From: Streptomyces sp. ASQP_92
Lineage (GTDB): Bacteria; Actinomycetota; Actinomycetes; Streptomycetales; Streptomycetaceae
DNA length: 64,000 bases
Assembly: GCF_025399895.1 (NCBI RefSeq)
Contig: NZ_JAODUA010000016.1
Span: forward strand, 62,001-126,000
Direction: 5' to 3'
The notes beneath the pieces were generated by a model that saw nothing but the letters and a program-made list of their open reading frames with translations, was not told the origin of the DNA and did no database searches. This document shows, piece after piece, positions 33,447 to 42,192 of this stretch. Within the stretch, counting starts at the first letter, position 1, and each line of letters starts with the position of its first letter. The position numbers were made by a program, and so were the translations under genes.

Positions 33447-33470
33447 GGTGCCACCACACCTGGTGGCACC
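33447..33470. terminator. Hairpin between convergent genes
   Basis: Perfect 10-bp stem GGTGCCACCA / TGGTGGCACC with a 4-nt loop, 30 bp past the MFS stop. Confidence 0.75.
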
Positions 33471-33506
33471 CGAGCGACACCTGGTGGCCCCCGAGTGCGC
33501 CCGCGC

Positions 33507-33564
33507 GCGTGACCGCGAACCGACTACTGCGTGACCGCGAACCGACTACGGCGTGACCGCGAAC
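33507..33564. repeat. 22-bp tandem repeat at the 3' end of the MDMPI gene
   Basis: Units start at 33507, 33529 and 33551 (partial), each beginning GCGTGACCGCGAAC. The gene's own stop codon lies within the array, and each copy repeats the stop-containing 3' end of the coding sequence. Confidence 0.8.
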
Positions 33565-34370
33565 TCCCGCAGGATGGCGTCGGCCAGTGCCTGGTCGCCC
33601 TCCTTCTTGACGCGGTCGGCCACCGCGTGCGGGCGGACCCGGCCGCAGGCCAGGCGCAGGAAGGTCTCCCAGTCCATGGCGAGGGTGACGAGCGGGCCGA
33701 GCGAGGGCGCCCCGTCGATGGTGCCGTGCCCGTCCGCGTCCACCCGTACCGTGCGCAGGAACTCCAGCGGGCCGTGGATGTCGAAGACCACCGCCGAGTT
33801 GGGCGGCGCGCCCGCGTCCTTGGCGACGACCCGGGGCAGCGTGTGCAGCAGGATGTCGCGGGCCACGTACGCACCCGGGGAGTCCAGGTTGCCCGGCTTG
33901 TTCAGGGCCCAGCGCAGGTCCTGCTCGTGCACCCACACATCGAACGCCCGCATGCGCAGGGCGAGTTCCAGGGTCTGCTCGGCACCGAGGGGCGCCCGCA
34001 CCTTGGTGTCCGGGTCGCGGTTCTCGTTGCGCAGCTGGCGCGCCCGGCGAATGATCGTGTACTCCAGCTCGGAGGTCATCTCCGGCGCCGTATGGTGGCG
34101 GCGCACATCGACCTGCATCTCCATGTAGCGGGCGAACTCGGTCTGCACATGGAAGATGTCGCGCGGCAGGGTGTGGATCGGCCGGGGATCGCCGAGCTGC
34201 TCGCTCTCCATGCCGATGATGTGCGACACGATGTCCCGCACCGACCAGTTGGGGCACGGGGTGGGCCGGTTCCACTCGCCCTCGACGAGCGGCTGCACCA
34301 GCTCGGATATCGCCTCGATGGAGTGGGTCCAGGCATCGGCGTAGGTCTGAAGGCTGGGATGGACGGTCAC
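33546..34370 (-). CDS. MDMPI-like (mycothiol-dependent maleylpyruvate isomerase fold) protein
   Basis: 274 residues. N-terminal DinB-like helical bundle typical of mycothiol-dependent proteins (CPNWSVRDIVSHIIGMESEQ; metal ligands expected at His/Glu/His), central MRAFDVWVHEQDLRWAL, and a C-terminal SCP-like domain (FDIHGPLEFLRTVRVDADGH, LAMDWETFLRLACGR). The exact substrate is unknown; the family includes isomerases and mycothiol transferases. The GTG start follows GAGGGG. Divergent from the nitrilase gene. Confidence 0.82.
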   Translation of the reverse strand: MTVHPSLQTYADAWTHSIEAISELVQPLVEGEWNRPTPCPNWSVRDIVSHIIGMESEQLGDPRPIHTLPRDIFHVQTEFARYMEMQVDVRRHHTAPEMTSELEYTIIRRARQLRNENRDPDTKVRAPLGAEQTLELALRMRAFDVWVHEQDLRWALNKPGNLDSPGAYVARDILLHTLPRVVAKDAGAPPNSAVVFDIHGPLEFLRTVRVDADGHGTIDGAPSLGPLVTLAMDWETFLRLACGRVRPHAVADRVKKEGDQALADAILREFAVTP

Positions 34371-34444
34371 GGGACCCCTCGGCGGTTCTTTTGTACGCGG
34401 GCTGGACTGCGGGACTGCGTGGGAGGCTTGGTCGCTAAGTTACG

Positions 34445-34466
34445 CTGCCGGGCAGCACCCCGGCAG
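34445..34466. promoter_or_regulatory. Inverted repeat in the MDMPI-nitrilase divergent spacer
   Basis: 8-bp arms CTGCCGGG / CCCGGCAG with a 6-nt centre, roughly midway in the 165-bp divergent spacer. Could be an operator; weak evidence. Confidence 0.4.
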
Positions 34467-34535
34467 TGCTTTCGTGTGACGATCGTAGGCTGTTTCCCGT
34501 AGTGCTGACGGCTCGAAGGCCAGGACGGTGGTACT

Positions 34536-35309
34536 GTGCGCGCTTCCCTCATCCAGATCGACGTCGACCCCGACGAGTCCGTCAAGTCCCGCCGCGAGCG
34601 CGCGGGTTCGCTGGTCCGCGAGCAGCGGGGCAGCGATCTGGTCGTCCTGCCCGAGCTGTGGACCACCGGGGCCTTCGCCTACGAACTCTTCGCCGACGAG
34701 GCCGAGAAGCTCGACGGGCCCACCGCACGGGCCATGTCCGAGGCCGCCCGCGACGCCGGTGTCTGGCTGCACGCGGGCTCCGTTCCCGAGCGGGGCGAGG
34801 ACGGCGCGCTGTACAACACCTCCCTCGTGTTCTCGCCCGACGGCGAACTCGCGCACAGCTACCGCAAGATCCACCGGTTCGGCTTCGACAAGGGCGAGGC
34901 CGTCCTCATGGGCGCGGGCGACCGGCTCGTCACCGTGCCGCTGCCCGACCTCACGCTGGGCCTCGCCACCTGTTACGACCTGCGCTTCCCCGAACTGTTC
35001 CGGGGCCTGGTCGACGCGGGCGCCCAGGCCTTCGTGATCCCGGCCGGCTGGCCCGAGCGGCGCCGCGCCCACTGGTCGCTGCTCGCGCGGGCCCGCGCGG
35101 TCGAGAACCAGGCGTATGTACTGGCCTGCGGTACGGCGGGGTCCCATGCGGGGGTGGCGCAGGCGGGGCACAGCGTGGTGGTGGACCCGTGGGGGGAGGT
35201 TCTCGCGGAGGCGGGGGCGGGGGAGGAGGTCCTTACGGTTGAGCTGGTGCCGGGGAAGGTGACGGAGACCCGGGAGCTCTTCCCGGCGCTCCGCGACCGC
35301 GTCCTCTAG
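34536..35309 (+). CDS. Carbon-nitrogen hydrolase (nitrilase superfamily)
   Basis: 257 residues. Catalytic triad visible: Glu40 (VVLPELWTTGAF), Lys111 (YRKIHRFGF) and Cys146 (ATCYDLRFPELF). The compact single-domain form and omega-amidase/Nit-like motifs suggest hydrolysis of small amides such as deaminated glutathione or alpha-ketoglutaramate, but specificity is not certain. GTG start. Followed by a modular repeat block in the convergent gap. Confidence 0.87.
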   Translation: MRASLIQIDVDPDESVKSRRERAGSLVREQRGSDLVVLPELWTTGAFAYELFADEAEKLDGPTARAMSEAARDAGVWLHAGSVPERGEDGALYNTSLVFSPDGELAHSYRKIHRFGFDKGEAVLMGAGDRLVTVPLPDLTLGLATCYDLRFPELFRGLVDAGAQAFVIPAGWPERRRAHWSLLARARAVENQAYVLACGTAGSHAGVAQAGHSVVVDPWGEVLAEAGAGEEVLTVELVPGKVTETRELFPALRDRVL

Positions 35310-35360
35310 CCCCTCCCGCCCACCCACGCGGCTCGCCGCGCCCCCCAGCCCCCTTCGATC

Positions 35361-35680
35361 CTGCGGACCGTGCTCGCTTCTCGCGCAGTTCCCCGCGCCC
35401 CTGAAAACCCCGCCTTCGGCTGCGGACCGTGGTCGCTTCTCGCGCAGTTCCCCGCGCCCCTGAATGGTCGCTTTTCGCGCAGTTCCTCGCGCCCCCAAGA
35501 AACCCGTCTTCGGCTGCGGGTCCGCGCGGGACACCTCAGCCCGTCCGGCGATTGAGGACGAGCGCCCTTTAGGCGCGATCGGGGTCTGGGGCGGAGCCCC
35601 AGGGGTCCCGGAACCCTCCAACCCCGCTGCACGGGCGGGTGGGTGGGCGAGGTGCCTCGGGGTCTGGGGCGGAGCCCCAG
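35361..35680 (+). repeat. Modular intergenic repeat block 1 (forward)
   Basis: Fills most of the 431-bp convergent gap after the nitrilase gene. Module A (about 40 bp, core CGCGCAGTTCCCCGCGCCCC) at 35361-35405, 35420-35464 and, shortened, 35465-35499. Module B (about 71 bp, from CACCTCAGCCCGTCCGGCG to a GGGGCGGAGCCCC hairpin) at 35532-35602, and its hairpin end again at 35659-35680. No gene seen. Confidence 0.85.
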
Positions 35681-35740
35681 GAGGGCCCGGAGCCAGCCAA
35701 TCCCCTGCACGGGCGGGTGGGTGGGAAAACGCCCCCCAGG

Positions 35741-36235
35741 CTAGGCACCATCCCGCTCGTCTTCGTCCATGCGGATCACACAGATCACCACCCCGATCAT
35801 CAGCGCCGCATCCGCCTCCTCCCGCACCACATTCACCGCATACGTCTCCCGCACCCGGAACCACTTCCGCGAGACATGGGCCAGCAGCTCCCCGTCGTAC
35901 TCGACGGTGAACTCCCGGTCCAGGATCTTGCCCGTGACGTCCAGCTCCGTACCCTCGACCAGGCTGACCCGGTAGTGGTTGCGCAGCAGCGAGAGGCGTT
36001 TGCGGCGCACCGTCGCCAGGGGCTGGTCGCCGCGCTCGATGGTCATCGCGTCACGCAGGCTGAACATCTTCTTCCGCAGCGTGATCAGGACCCGACCCGA
36101 CGGGTCCTTCAGCTCCAGGGTGTCCCGCAGCCGCAGCGCCTTGCCGTCGGCGAGGAAGGCCTGGCGGCCGTCCTCGGTCTCGATCCAGTAGTCGTCACCG
36201 ATGGCGAAGATCTTGTCCCGCACCAGGTATTTCAT
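35741..36235 (-). CDS. LURP-one-related (DUF567) protein
   Basis: 164 residues. MKYLVRDKIFAIGDDYWIET, GRQAFLADGKALRLRDTLEL, ILDREFTVEYDGELLAHVSR and RETYAVNVVREEADAALMIG are typical of the LURP-one family, a tubby-like beta-barrel with a central hydrophobic helix (AALMIGVVICVIRM). The role in bacteria is unknown, possibly a phospholipid scramblase-like membrane protein. Divergent from the NHLRC2-like gene. Confidence 0.88.
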   Translation of the reverse strand: MKYLVRDKIFAIGDDYWIETEDGRQAFLADGKALRLRDTLELKDPSGRVLITLRKKMFSLRDAMTIERGDQPLATVRRKRLSLLRNHYRVSLVEGTELDVTGKILDREFTVEYDGELLAHVSRKWFRVRETYAVNVVREEADAALMIGVVICVIRMDEDERDGA

Positions 36236-36312
36236 GGGTACACCCCTGCCCGCCCCGGACCCCCGCCGAACGGCGACACAAGCTGTTCATACCGGGATGG
36301 CAAGCTTGAACC

Positions 36313-38148
36313 ATGAACGACGCAGCCCCGGCGCCCACCCCCGCGCCCGCCCCCCGCCGTGCCCGAGTCCGTGCCCCCGAGCTGATCGGCAGGGGCGGCT
36401 GGCTGAACACCGGCGGGAAGGAGCTGAGCCTCGCCGAGCTGCGCGGGCGCATCGTGATCCTCGACTTCTGGACGTTCTGCTGCATCAACTGCCTCCACGT
36501 CCTGGACGAGCTGCGCGAACTGGAGGAGAAGCACCGGGACACCGTGGTGATCGTCGGCGTGCACTCGCCGAAGTTCGTGCACGAGGCCGAGCACCAGGCC
36601 GTGGTGGACGCCGTCGAGCGGTACGGCGTGGAGCACCCGGTGCTCGACGACCCGGAGCTGGCCACCTGGAAGCAGTACGCGGTGCGGGCCTGGCCCACCC
36701 TCGTGGTGATCGACCCCGAGGGGTACGTCGTCGCCCAGCACGCCGGTGAGGGCCACGCCCACGCCATCGAGCGGCTCGTCGAGGAGCTGGAGGCCGAGCA
36801 CGGCGCGAAGGGCACGCTGCGGCGCGGAGACGGCCCCTATGTGCCGCCGGAGCCCGTCGCGAGCGACCTGCGCTTCCCCGGCAAGGCGATCGCCCTGCCC
36901 AGCGGGAACTTCCTGGTGTCCGACACCACCCGCCACCAACTGGTCGAGCTCACCCCGGACGGAGAGGACGTCGTACGCCGGATCGGCGGCGAGGGCGTCC
37001 TCAAGGAGCCGCAGGGCCTCGCGCTGCTCCCGGACGGCACGGTGGTCGTCGCCGACACGGTGCACCACGCGCTGCGCCGCTTCGACCCGGTGAGCGGCGA
37101 GATCGAGCTGCTCGCCGGGACGGGCACCCAGTGGTGGCAGGGAAGGCCGACCTCCGGGCCCGCCCTCGAGGTGGACCTCTCCTCGCCGTGGGACGTGGCC
37201 TGGTGGCGGGGCAGGGTGTGGATCGCCATGGCCGGGGTGCACCAGCTGTGGACGTACGACCCGGAGACGAAGACCGTCGAGGTGGCGGCCGGCACCACCA
37301 ACGAGGGCCTGGTGGACGGGCCCGGTGCCGGGGCCTGGTTCGCCCAGCCCTCCGGGCTCGCGGCCACCGAGGACCGGCTCTGGGTCGCCGACTCCGAGAC
37401 CTCGGCGCTGCGCTGGGTCGACACCGACGGCGCCGTGCACACCGCCGTCGGCACCGGCCTCTTCGACTTCGGGCACCGCGACGGGGACGCCGCGCAGGCC
37501 CTGCTCCAGCACCCGCTCGGCGTCACCGCGCTGCCCGACGGCTCGGTCGCCGTGTCGGACACGTACAACCACGCGCTGCGCCGCTACGACCCCGCGAGCG
37601 GTCAAGTCACCACACTGGCAACGGACTTGAGGGAGCCGAGCGACGCTGTGCTGGTCGGGGACGACATCGTCGTCGTCGAGTCGGCGCGCCACCGGCTGAC
37701 CCGGCTGCGGCTGCCCGAGGAGGCGGTACGGGTCGAGGCGGTGGCCCACCGCACCCAGCGCGCGGCGACCGAAGTCGCCCCGGGCAGACTCCGGTTGGAC
37801 GTGGTGTTCGAGGCGCCCGCCGGGCAGAAGCTGGACACCCGCTACGGGCCCTCCACCCGGCTCCTGGTCTCCTCGACACCGCCCGAGCTGCTGCTCACGG
37901 GCGAGGGCACCGGAACCGACCTCGCGCGCGAGCTCGCCCTCAACCCGGAGATCGGCGAGGGCGTGCTGCATGTGTCGGCGATGGCCGCCTCGTGCGACGA
38001 CGACCCGGCGAACGAATACCCCGCCTGCCATGTCCACCAGCAGGACTGGGGCGTGCCCGTACGGATCGTCGAGGACGGCGCGGCGCGGCTGCCGCTCGTG
38101 CTGGCCGGGATGGACCGGGAGGCCGGGGGCGCCCCGGACGGGCCCTAG
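36313..38148 (+). CDS. NHLRC2-like thioredoxin/NHL-repeat protein
   Basis: 611 residues. Thioredoxin-like domain (about 20-165) with the motif FWTFCCINCLHVLDEL; the CCINC cysteines (about 56-60) replace the usual CxxC. An NHL beta-propeller follows (about 185-480; repeats such as PGKAIALPSGNFLVSDTTRH, PQGLALLPDGTVVVADTVHH, PLGVTALPDGSVAVSDTYNH) and a C-terminal domain of about 120 residues with HVHQQDWGVPV. The same three-part layout is known from animal NHLRC2. Function in bacteria unknown; no signal peptide, so cytosolic. Its stop overlaps the stop of the convergent lipoprotein gene. Confidence 0.9.
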   Translation: MNDAAPAPTPAPAPRRARVRAPELIGRGGWLNTGGKELSLAELRGRIVILDFWTFCCINCLHVLDELRELEEKHRDTVVIVGVHSPKFVHEAEHQAVVDAVERYGVEHPVLDDPELATWKQYAVRAWPTLVVIDPEGYVVAQHAGEGHAHAIERLVEELEAEHGAKGTLRRGDGPYVPPEPVASDLRFPGKAIALPSGNFLVSDTTRHQLVELTPDGEDVVRRIGGEGVLKEPQGLALLPDGTVVVADTVHHALRRFDPVSGEIELLAGTGTQWWQGRPTSGPALEVDLSSPWDVAWWRGRVWIAMAGVHQLWTYDPETKTVEVAAGTTNEGLVDGPGAGAWFAQPSGLAATEDRLWVADSETSALRWVDTDGAVHTAVGTGLFDFGHRDGDAAQALLQHPLGVTALPDGSVAVSDTYNHALRRYDPASGQVTTLATDLREPSDAVLVGDDIVVVESARHRLTRLRLPEEAVRVEAVAHRTQRAATEVAPGRLRLDVVFEAPAGQKLDTRYGPSTRLLVSSTPPELLLTGEGTGTDLARELALNPEIGEGVLHVSAMAASCDDDPANEYPACHVHQQDWGVPVRIVEDGAARLPLVLAGMDREAGGAPDGP

Positions 38149-38924
38149 CCGAAGCCGGGCCTGAACGGGCCGGTCCGCGGGGCCGGCCCGCACAGGGCCA
38201 GCGCGGCCGGGCGGCCGTGCGCGTCCAGGACCGCCACGGTGATCGCCGTGTCTGAGCCGGGCAGCGTCACCCGTACCGCCGAGCCGTGGGAGGCGCAGCC
38301 CCGGCGCGGGGTGTGGTGGACCCGGGCCACGCCGTTCGCCCCGGGATGCAGGGCGAAGGGCTTCGCGAACGGCTTGGCCGGGGCGGAGACGAGCGGGGCG
38401 CCGTGCCCGCTGTCGTCCAGGACGGTCAGGGTGGGGGCGCCGTGCAGCACGCAGGTGTGCCCGGAGGTGTTGCGTACGACCAGGACGGCGTCGCTCTCGG
38501 CCCGGACGTCGGCGCCGGGACGTGAGCCGCCCGGGCCGCGGGGCCCGTCCGCGGTGCGGAAGGTGAAGGACAGCGCGGTGGGCGCGCAGAAGGCGCGGGC
38601 GTCGTCGCCGCCGTCGTCGATCGGGCCGGTGCGGGTGTCCGTGCCGGAGGGGCTGGGCCGGGGCGTCGCCGACGGCGCCCCGGACGCGGCGCCCGGGAGG
38701 CTTTCCGGCGAGGGGCTCTGTCCGGTCGCGCCCGGGGCGGGCGTGGGACCGGACGGCGCGGGCCGTTCGCGCGGGGTGGTGGAGGAGGCCGCCGTGGAGC
38801 TGTGCGCCACCGGGTGCGCGGAGCTCGCGGGGGCGGCGGCGGGGACGCGGTCCGTGCACGAGGTGAGGGCGGCCAACAGCACGACGAGGCCGACGGCGGC
38901 CCCCCTGCCCCTGACCCCGCGCAT
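38145..38924 (-). CDS. DUF4232-like lipoprotein
   Basis: 259 residues. Signal peptide VGLVVLLAALTSC with lipobox LTSC, so lipid-anchored outside. A Ser/Thr/Pro linker (about 75 residues) leads to a DUF4232-like domain (CAPTALSFTFRTADGPRGPG, VVRNTSGHTCVLHGAPTLTV, PRRGCASHGSAVRVTLPGSD) with conserved Cys. Function unknown. The ATG at 38924 is preceded by GGGGGG. The reading frame stays open upstream through the 15-bp repeats, but no ribosome site or second signal supports an earlier start. Confidence 0.8.
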   Translation of the reverse strand: MRGVRGRGAAVGLVVLLAALTSCTDRVPAAAPASSAHPVAHSSTAASSTTPRERPAPSGPTPAPGATGQSPSPESLPGAASGAPSATPRPSPSGTDTRTGPIDDGGDDARAFCAPTALSFTFRTADGPRGPGGSRPGADVRAESDAVLVVRNTSGHTCVLHGAPTLTVLDDSGHGAPLVSAPAKPFAKPFALHPGANGVARVHHTPRRGCASHGSAVRVTLPGSDTAITVAVLDAHGRPAALALCGPAPRTGPFRPGFG

Positions 38925-38951
38925 ACGCCCCCCGATCCCCACTCGAAGTAC

Positions 38952-39196
38952 AACCGCCCGACGGAGAACCGCCCGACGGACAGCCGCCCGACGGACAACC
39001 GCCGGGTACACGGCCACCGGAAGCCCGGACCCCGGAAGCCCGGACCCCGGAAGCCCGGACACCGAAAGCCCGGACACCGGAAGCCCGGCCACCGCAAGCC
39101 CGGGCACCTGCCGGACCTCAGCCTGCCGGACAGCCGCCGGACGCACATCCACCGCAAGTACCTCCACCGCAGGTACCTCCACCTGAGGTACCTCGT
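38952..39196. repeat. Three successive 15-bp-period minisatellites
   Basis: Array 1 (about 38952-39003): about 4 copies related to AACCGCCCGACGGAC. Array 2 (about 39015-39106): about 6 copies related to CCGGAAGCCCGGACC. Array 3 (about 39149-39195): 3 copies related to CCACCGCAAGTACCT. The unit sequences differ but all have period 15. Together with short non-repeat DNA they fill the 351-bp gap between the lipoprotein start and the AfsR-like gene end; no gene start is seen. Confidence 0.85.
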
Positions 39197-39275
39197 CCGA
39201 GAGCCTCGCGGGTGTGCCTATCGTTTGGCTAATGGGCTCGCGGGGCGCGGCGGCGCCGTGCGTCATGAGCCGGGG

Positions 39276-41963
39276 TCAGATTACGCGGGGCAGCGCGTCC
39301 AGTTGGGCGCGGGCCGCCGCCGCGCCCTCCTCGTAGCCGTGGTCGTCGGCCTCGCGGGCCGCGTGGGTGAGCTCGCGGCGGGCCTCCTCGGGGCGGCCGA
39401 GGCCGGCCAGTGCCTCGCCGTAGCTGGTGCGCAGCAGCACCCGGCGCGGGATCGCCTCCGGCGAGGGCCCGAGGTCCAGGCCGCACCGGGAGTGCTCCAG
39501 GGCGGCCTGGTGGGCGCCCGCTTCGAGGTGGTGGCGGGCCAGGTGCTGGTGGGCGAGCATCTCGGTGGAGCGGTCGCGGGCCCGGCCGGCCAGCGCCAGG
39601 GCGTGGGTGAGCAGTTCGCCGGCCCGCTCGACCTCGCCGTACTGGGTGAGGATGAGGGCGAGGTTCATGCGGGCGATGGCCTCGCTGGTGGTGGAGCCGG
39701 CCCGGCGGGCGAGGTCGGGGGCCTTCTCCAGCTGGGCCAGCGCCTCGTCGTAGCGGCCTTCCTCGTGCAGGACCCAGCCCAGCAGTGCGCGGGTGCGTGA
39801 CTGTGCGTCGAGCTCCTGCTCCAACTCGGCCGATTCCAGGGCCTGTTCGAGGAGCGGCACCCAGCCGTCGCGGACCCGCCACAGGATGAGGGGCCACTGG
39901 AGCAGCACGAGGCGCCAGGCGCGGTCGTGCATTCCGGCGGCGACGGCGGCGGCGATCGCTCCGCGCAGGGTGGCCCGTTCGGCGTCGTACCAGGCGAGCG
40001 CGGCCTGGCGGTCCTCGAACTCGCGCACCGCGGCGGGCCGCCGGGCCCCGGGGGGTGGCGCGAAGCAGGGCTGGCTGCCGGGCTCGGCGGTGGCGGTCGC
40101 GACCAGACCGGTGTGCAGATAGTGGTCGAGGAGCCGGGCGAGGCCGTCCGGGTCGGCCTCGGGGGCGAGCTGCCGGGCGTAGAGGCGGACGAGGTCGTGC
40201 AGGGTGTACGAGTCCGGGTGGGCGCGCCCGTCGGGGCCGTGCGGGCCCGACTCGACGACCAGGTGGGCGGCGGCGAGGCGTTCGAGGGCGGTGGCGGCCT
40301 GGTCGGGGGTGCAGCCGGCGAGGGCGGCGGCGGTGTAGCGGTCGAGTTCGGAGCCGGTGTGCAGGCCGAGCGCGCGGAACATCCGACGGGCCTGTTCGGG
40401 CAGTTGCTGCACGGTCAGGTGCAGGGCCGCGGCGACGCCGGTGTCCTCGACGCGCAGCAGGCCCAACCGGCGCTGTTCGTCGGCGAGTTCCTCGGCGAGT
40501 GCGGCCAGCGTCCACTGGGGGCGGGCGGCGAGGCGGGCGGCGGTGACGCGCAGCGCGAGCGGGAGGCCGTCGCAGAGCGCGGCGAGGCGGGCGGCCGCCT
40601 CGGGTTCGGCTGCGACCCGGTTCTCGCCGAGGACGGCGCCGAGCAGGGTGGTGCAGTCGGCTGCGGGCAGTTCGTCGAGGCGGACCGGGCGCGCGGCGTC
40701 GGAGGCGACGAGGCCGCCGAGCCGGTCGCGGCTGGTGACCAGGGTGACGCAGTGGTCGCCGCCCGGCAGCAGCGGACGGACCTGCTCGGAGTCGCGGGCG
40801 TTGTCGAGGACGACCAGCATCCGGTGGTCGGCGGTGAGCGAGCGGTAGAGCGCCCCCATGCCGGCCTCGGTCTCGGGTATGCGCTGGACGGGCACGCCGA
40901 GGGCGAGGAGGAACTCCCGCAGCACGACGGTGACTTGGCGGGCCGGGGTGTCGCTGTAGCCGCACAGGTCGACGAAGAGGCGCCCGTCGGGGAAGTCGCC
41001 GCGGCGCTCGTGCGCCCAGTGCACGGCGAGCGCGGTCTTGCCGACGCCCGCGCCGCCGGTGACCACCGCGACCGCGCCGTACTGCCCGGCGGCGGCGAGC
41101 CCGAGCGCGTTCAGCTCGGCGTGCCGGCCGGTGAACCCGCGGGGCCTGCGGGGCAGCAACTCCGGGACGGTGAACGACGTTTCGGGTTCCTCGGGGGCGG
41201 GTCGGGGAGCGGCGGCGGGGACGCCGGTGCGCAGGATCTCGGCGTACGCCTCGGAGAGCGCGGGGCCGGGGTCCACGCCGAGTTCGTCGGCGAGCAGCCG
41301 GCGGGTGCGGTGGAACCACTCCAGGGCGTCGGACTGGCGTCCCGAGCGGCTCAGGGCCAGCATCAGCGCGGCCGACAGGGGCTCGCGCAAGGGGTGGACG
41401 ACGGCCTCGGTGCGCAGGACGGCGGCGGCCCGGCCGTGCTCGCCGAGCTCGCCGTACGCCTCGGCGAGCGCCTCGACGGAGGCGATCCTGAGCTCTTCCA
41501 GGGTGTGCGCGGCAGCTTGCAGGGGGGCGCTGGTGACGGTGCCGGTGAGGGCGGGGCCCTGCCACAGGGCGAGCGCCTCGCGCAGCAGGAGCACCGCGTC
41601 GCCCGGATCGCGCCGGCCGCGGGCGAGGGTGACGAGTTCCTCGAAGCGGTGCGCGTCGATGAGGGTCTCGGGCAGCCGCAGGACATAGGCCGGGCCCTGG
41701 GTGGCCAGCTCGATCCCGTACGCCTCGGCGCCGTGCTCGGCGAGCAGCGCCCGCAGCCGTGACACATGGCCTTGCAGGACGGTGCGGGAGTGCAGGGGTG
41801 GCTCTTCGTCCCACAGGGCCTCGGTGAGGCGTTCCACGGGGACGGCGACGTTGGGGCGCAGCAGCAGCATGGCGAGCAGGCTGCGGCGCTTGGCCGGGCC
41901 GAGCGGGAGGAACGCTCCGTCCTCCGTCGCGACGGCCACCGTTCCCAGGACGCGGAACTCCAC
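39276..41963 (-). CDS. AfsR/SARP-type regulator (BTAD-NB-ARC-TPR)
   Basis: 895 residues. N-terminal winged HTH plus bacterial transcriptional activation domain (about 1-250: FRVLGTVAVATEDGAFLPLG, RTVLQGHVSRLRALL). NB-ARC ATPase (about 290-600) with P-loop VTGGAGVGKTALAVHWAHER and kinase-2 MLVVLDNARDSEQVRPLLPG. TPR repeats in the last about 200 residues (DEALAQLEKAPDLARRAGST). This is the large AfsR architecture that activates secondary metabolism or stress genes in streptomycetes. No biosynthetic cluster is adjacent, so the target is unknown. GTG start. Confidence 0.9.
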   Translation of the reverse strand: MEFRVLGTVAVATEDGAFLPLGPAKRRSLLAMLLLRPNVAVPVERLTEALWDEEPPLHSRTVLQGHVSRLRALLAEHGAEAYGIELATQGPAYVLRLPETLIDAHRFEELVTLARGRRDPGDAVLLLREALALWQGPALTGTVTSAPLQAAAHTLEELRIASVEALAEAYGELGEHGRAAAVLRTEAVVHPLREPLSAALMLALSRSGRQSDALEWFHRTRRLLADELGVDPGPALSEAYAEILRTGVPAAAPRPAPEEPETSFTVPELLPRRPRGFTGRHAELNALGLAAAGQYGAVAVVTGGAGVGKTALAVHWAHERRGDFPDGRLFVDLCGYSDTPARQVTVVLREFLLALGVPVQRIPETEAGMGALYRSLTADHRMLVVLDNARDSEQVRPLLPGGDHCVTLVTSRDRLGGLVASDAARPVRLDELPAADCTTLLGAVLGENRVAAEPEAAARLAALCDGLPLALRVTAARLAARPQWTLAALAEELADEQRRLGLLRVEDTGVAAALHLTVQQLPEQARRMFRALGLHTGSELDRYTAAALAGCTPDQAATALERLAAAHLVVESGPHGPDGRAHPDSYTLHDLVRLYARQLAPEADPDGLARLLDHYLHTGLVATATAEPGSQPCFAPPPGARRPAAVREFEDRQAALAWYDAERATLRGAIAAAVAAGMHDRAWRLVLLQWPLILWRVRDGWVPLLEQALESAELEQELDAQSRTRALLGWVLHEEGRYDEALAQLEKAPDLARRAGSTTSEAIARMNLALILTQYGEVERAGELLTHALALAGRARDRSTEMLAHQHLARHHLEAGAHQAALEHSRCGLDLGPSPEAIPRRVLLRTSYGEALAGLGRPEEARRELTHAAREADDHGYEEGAAAARAQLDALPRVI

Positions 41964-42107
41964 GGTGGCGGTACCCCCTTGCTCCCCGTACCCGGACTTC
42001 CCGGACCTGGTCAGGGCCCGGACAGTCGAGGATACGCGGGGTCGAAGGGGGGAGGTTCACGTCACGGGGCCCAGGTGGCGCGGGTCACGTGAGGTGGTCG
42101 ACACACC

Positions 42108-42192
42108 GGGTGCCGGTGCTGTGGGTGCGCGTCATATGAGGGGTGCCGACACGGGGGTGCCGGGTGTGGGTGCGCGTCACATGAGGGGGCCG
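42108..42192. repeat. Direct repeat around the DUF6458 gene end
   Basis: Two copies (about 42117-42147 and 42163-42192) of a 30-bp segment with GTGGGTGCGCGTCAYATGAG. The second copy contains the TGA stop of the DUF6458 gene. A third partial copy (GCGGGTCACGTGAGG) lies at about 42078. Confidence 0.75.

Noticed and set aside
35361..35680. Insertion sequence or transposase remnant in the repeat blocks
   Set aside because: No transposase-like translation, no target-site duplication or consistent terminal inverted repeats were seen; only short modules and hairpins.
36232..38859. 875-codon open frame on the minus strand opposite the NHLRC2-like gene
   Set aside because: Arg/Gly/Pro-rich shadow frame crossing two real genes; no motif or start signal.
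38952..39196. CRISPR-like array
   Set aside because: Period is 15 bp with no unique spacers and no cas genes; these are minisatellites.
38925..39266. N-terminal extension of the DUF4232 lipoprotein through the 15-bp repeats
   Set aside because: The lipobox signal peptide needs to be at the N-terminus and the ATG at 38924 has a good ribosome site; kept only as a finding on repeat origin.
39229..42060. 943-codon frame overlapping the AfsR-like gene in another phase on the same strand
   Set aside because: Arg/Pro-rich translation typical of an out-of-phase frame; the 39276-41963 frame carries BTAD, P-loop and TPR motifs.
42078..42100. Degenerate parS (GGTCACGTGAGG) near the DUF6458 gene
   Set aside because: Matches only the central 8 bp of parS; part of a local direct repeat.
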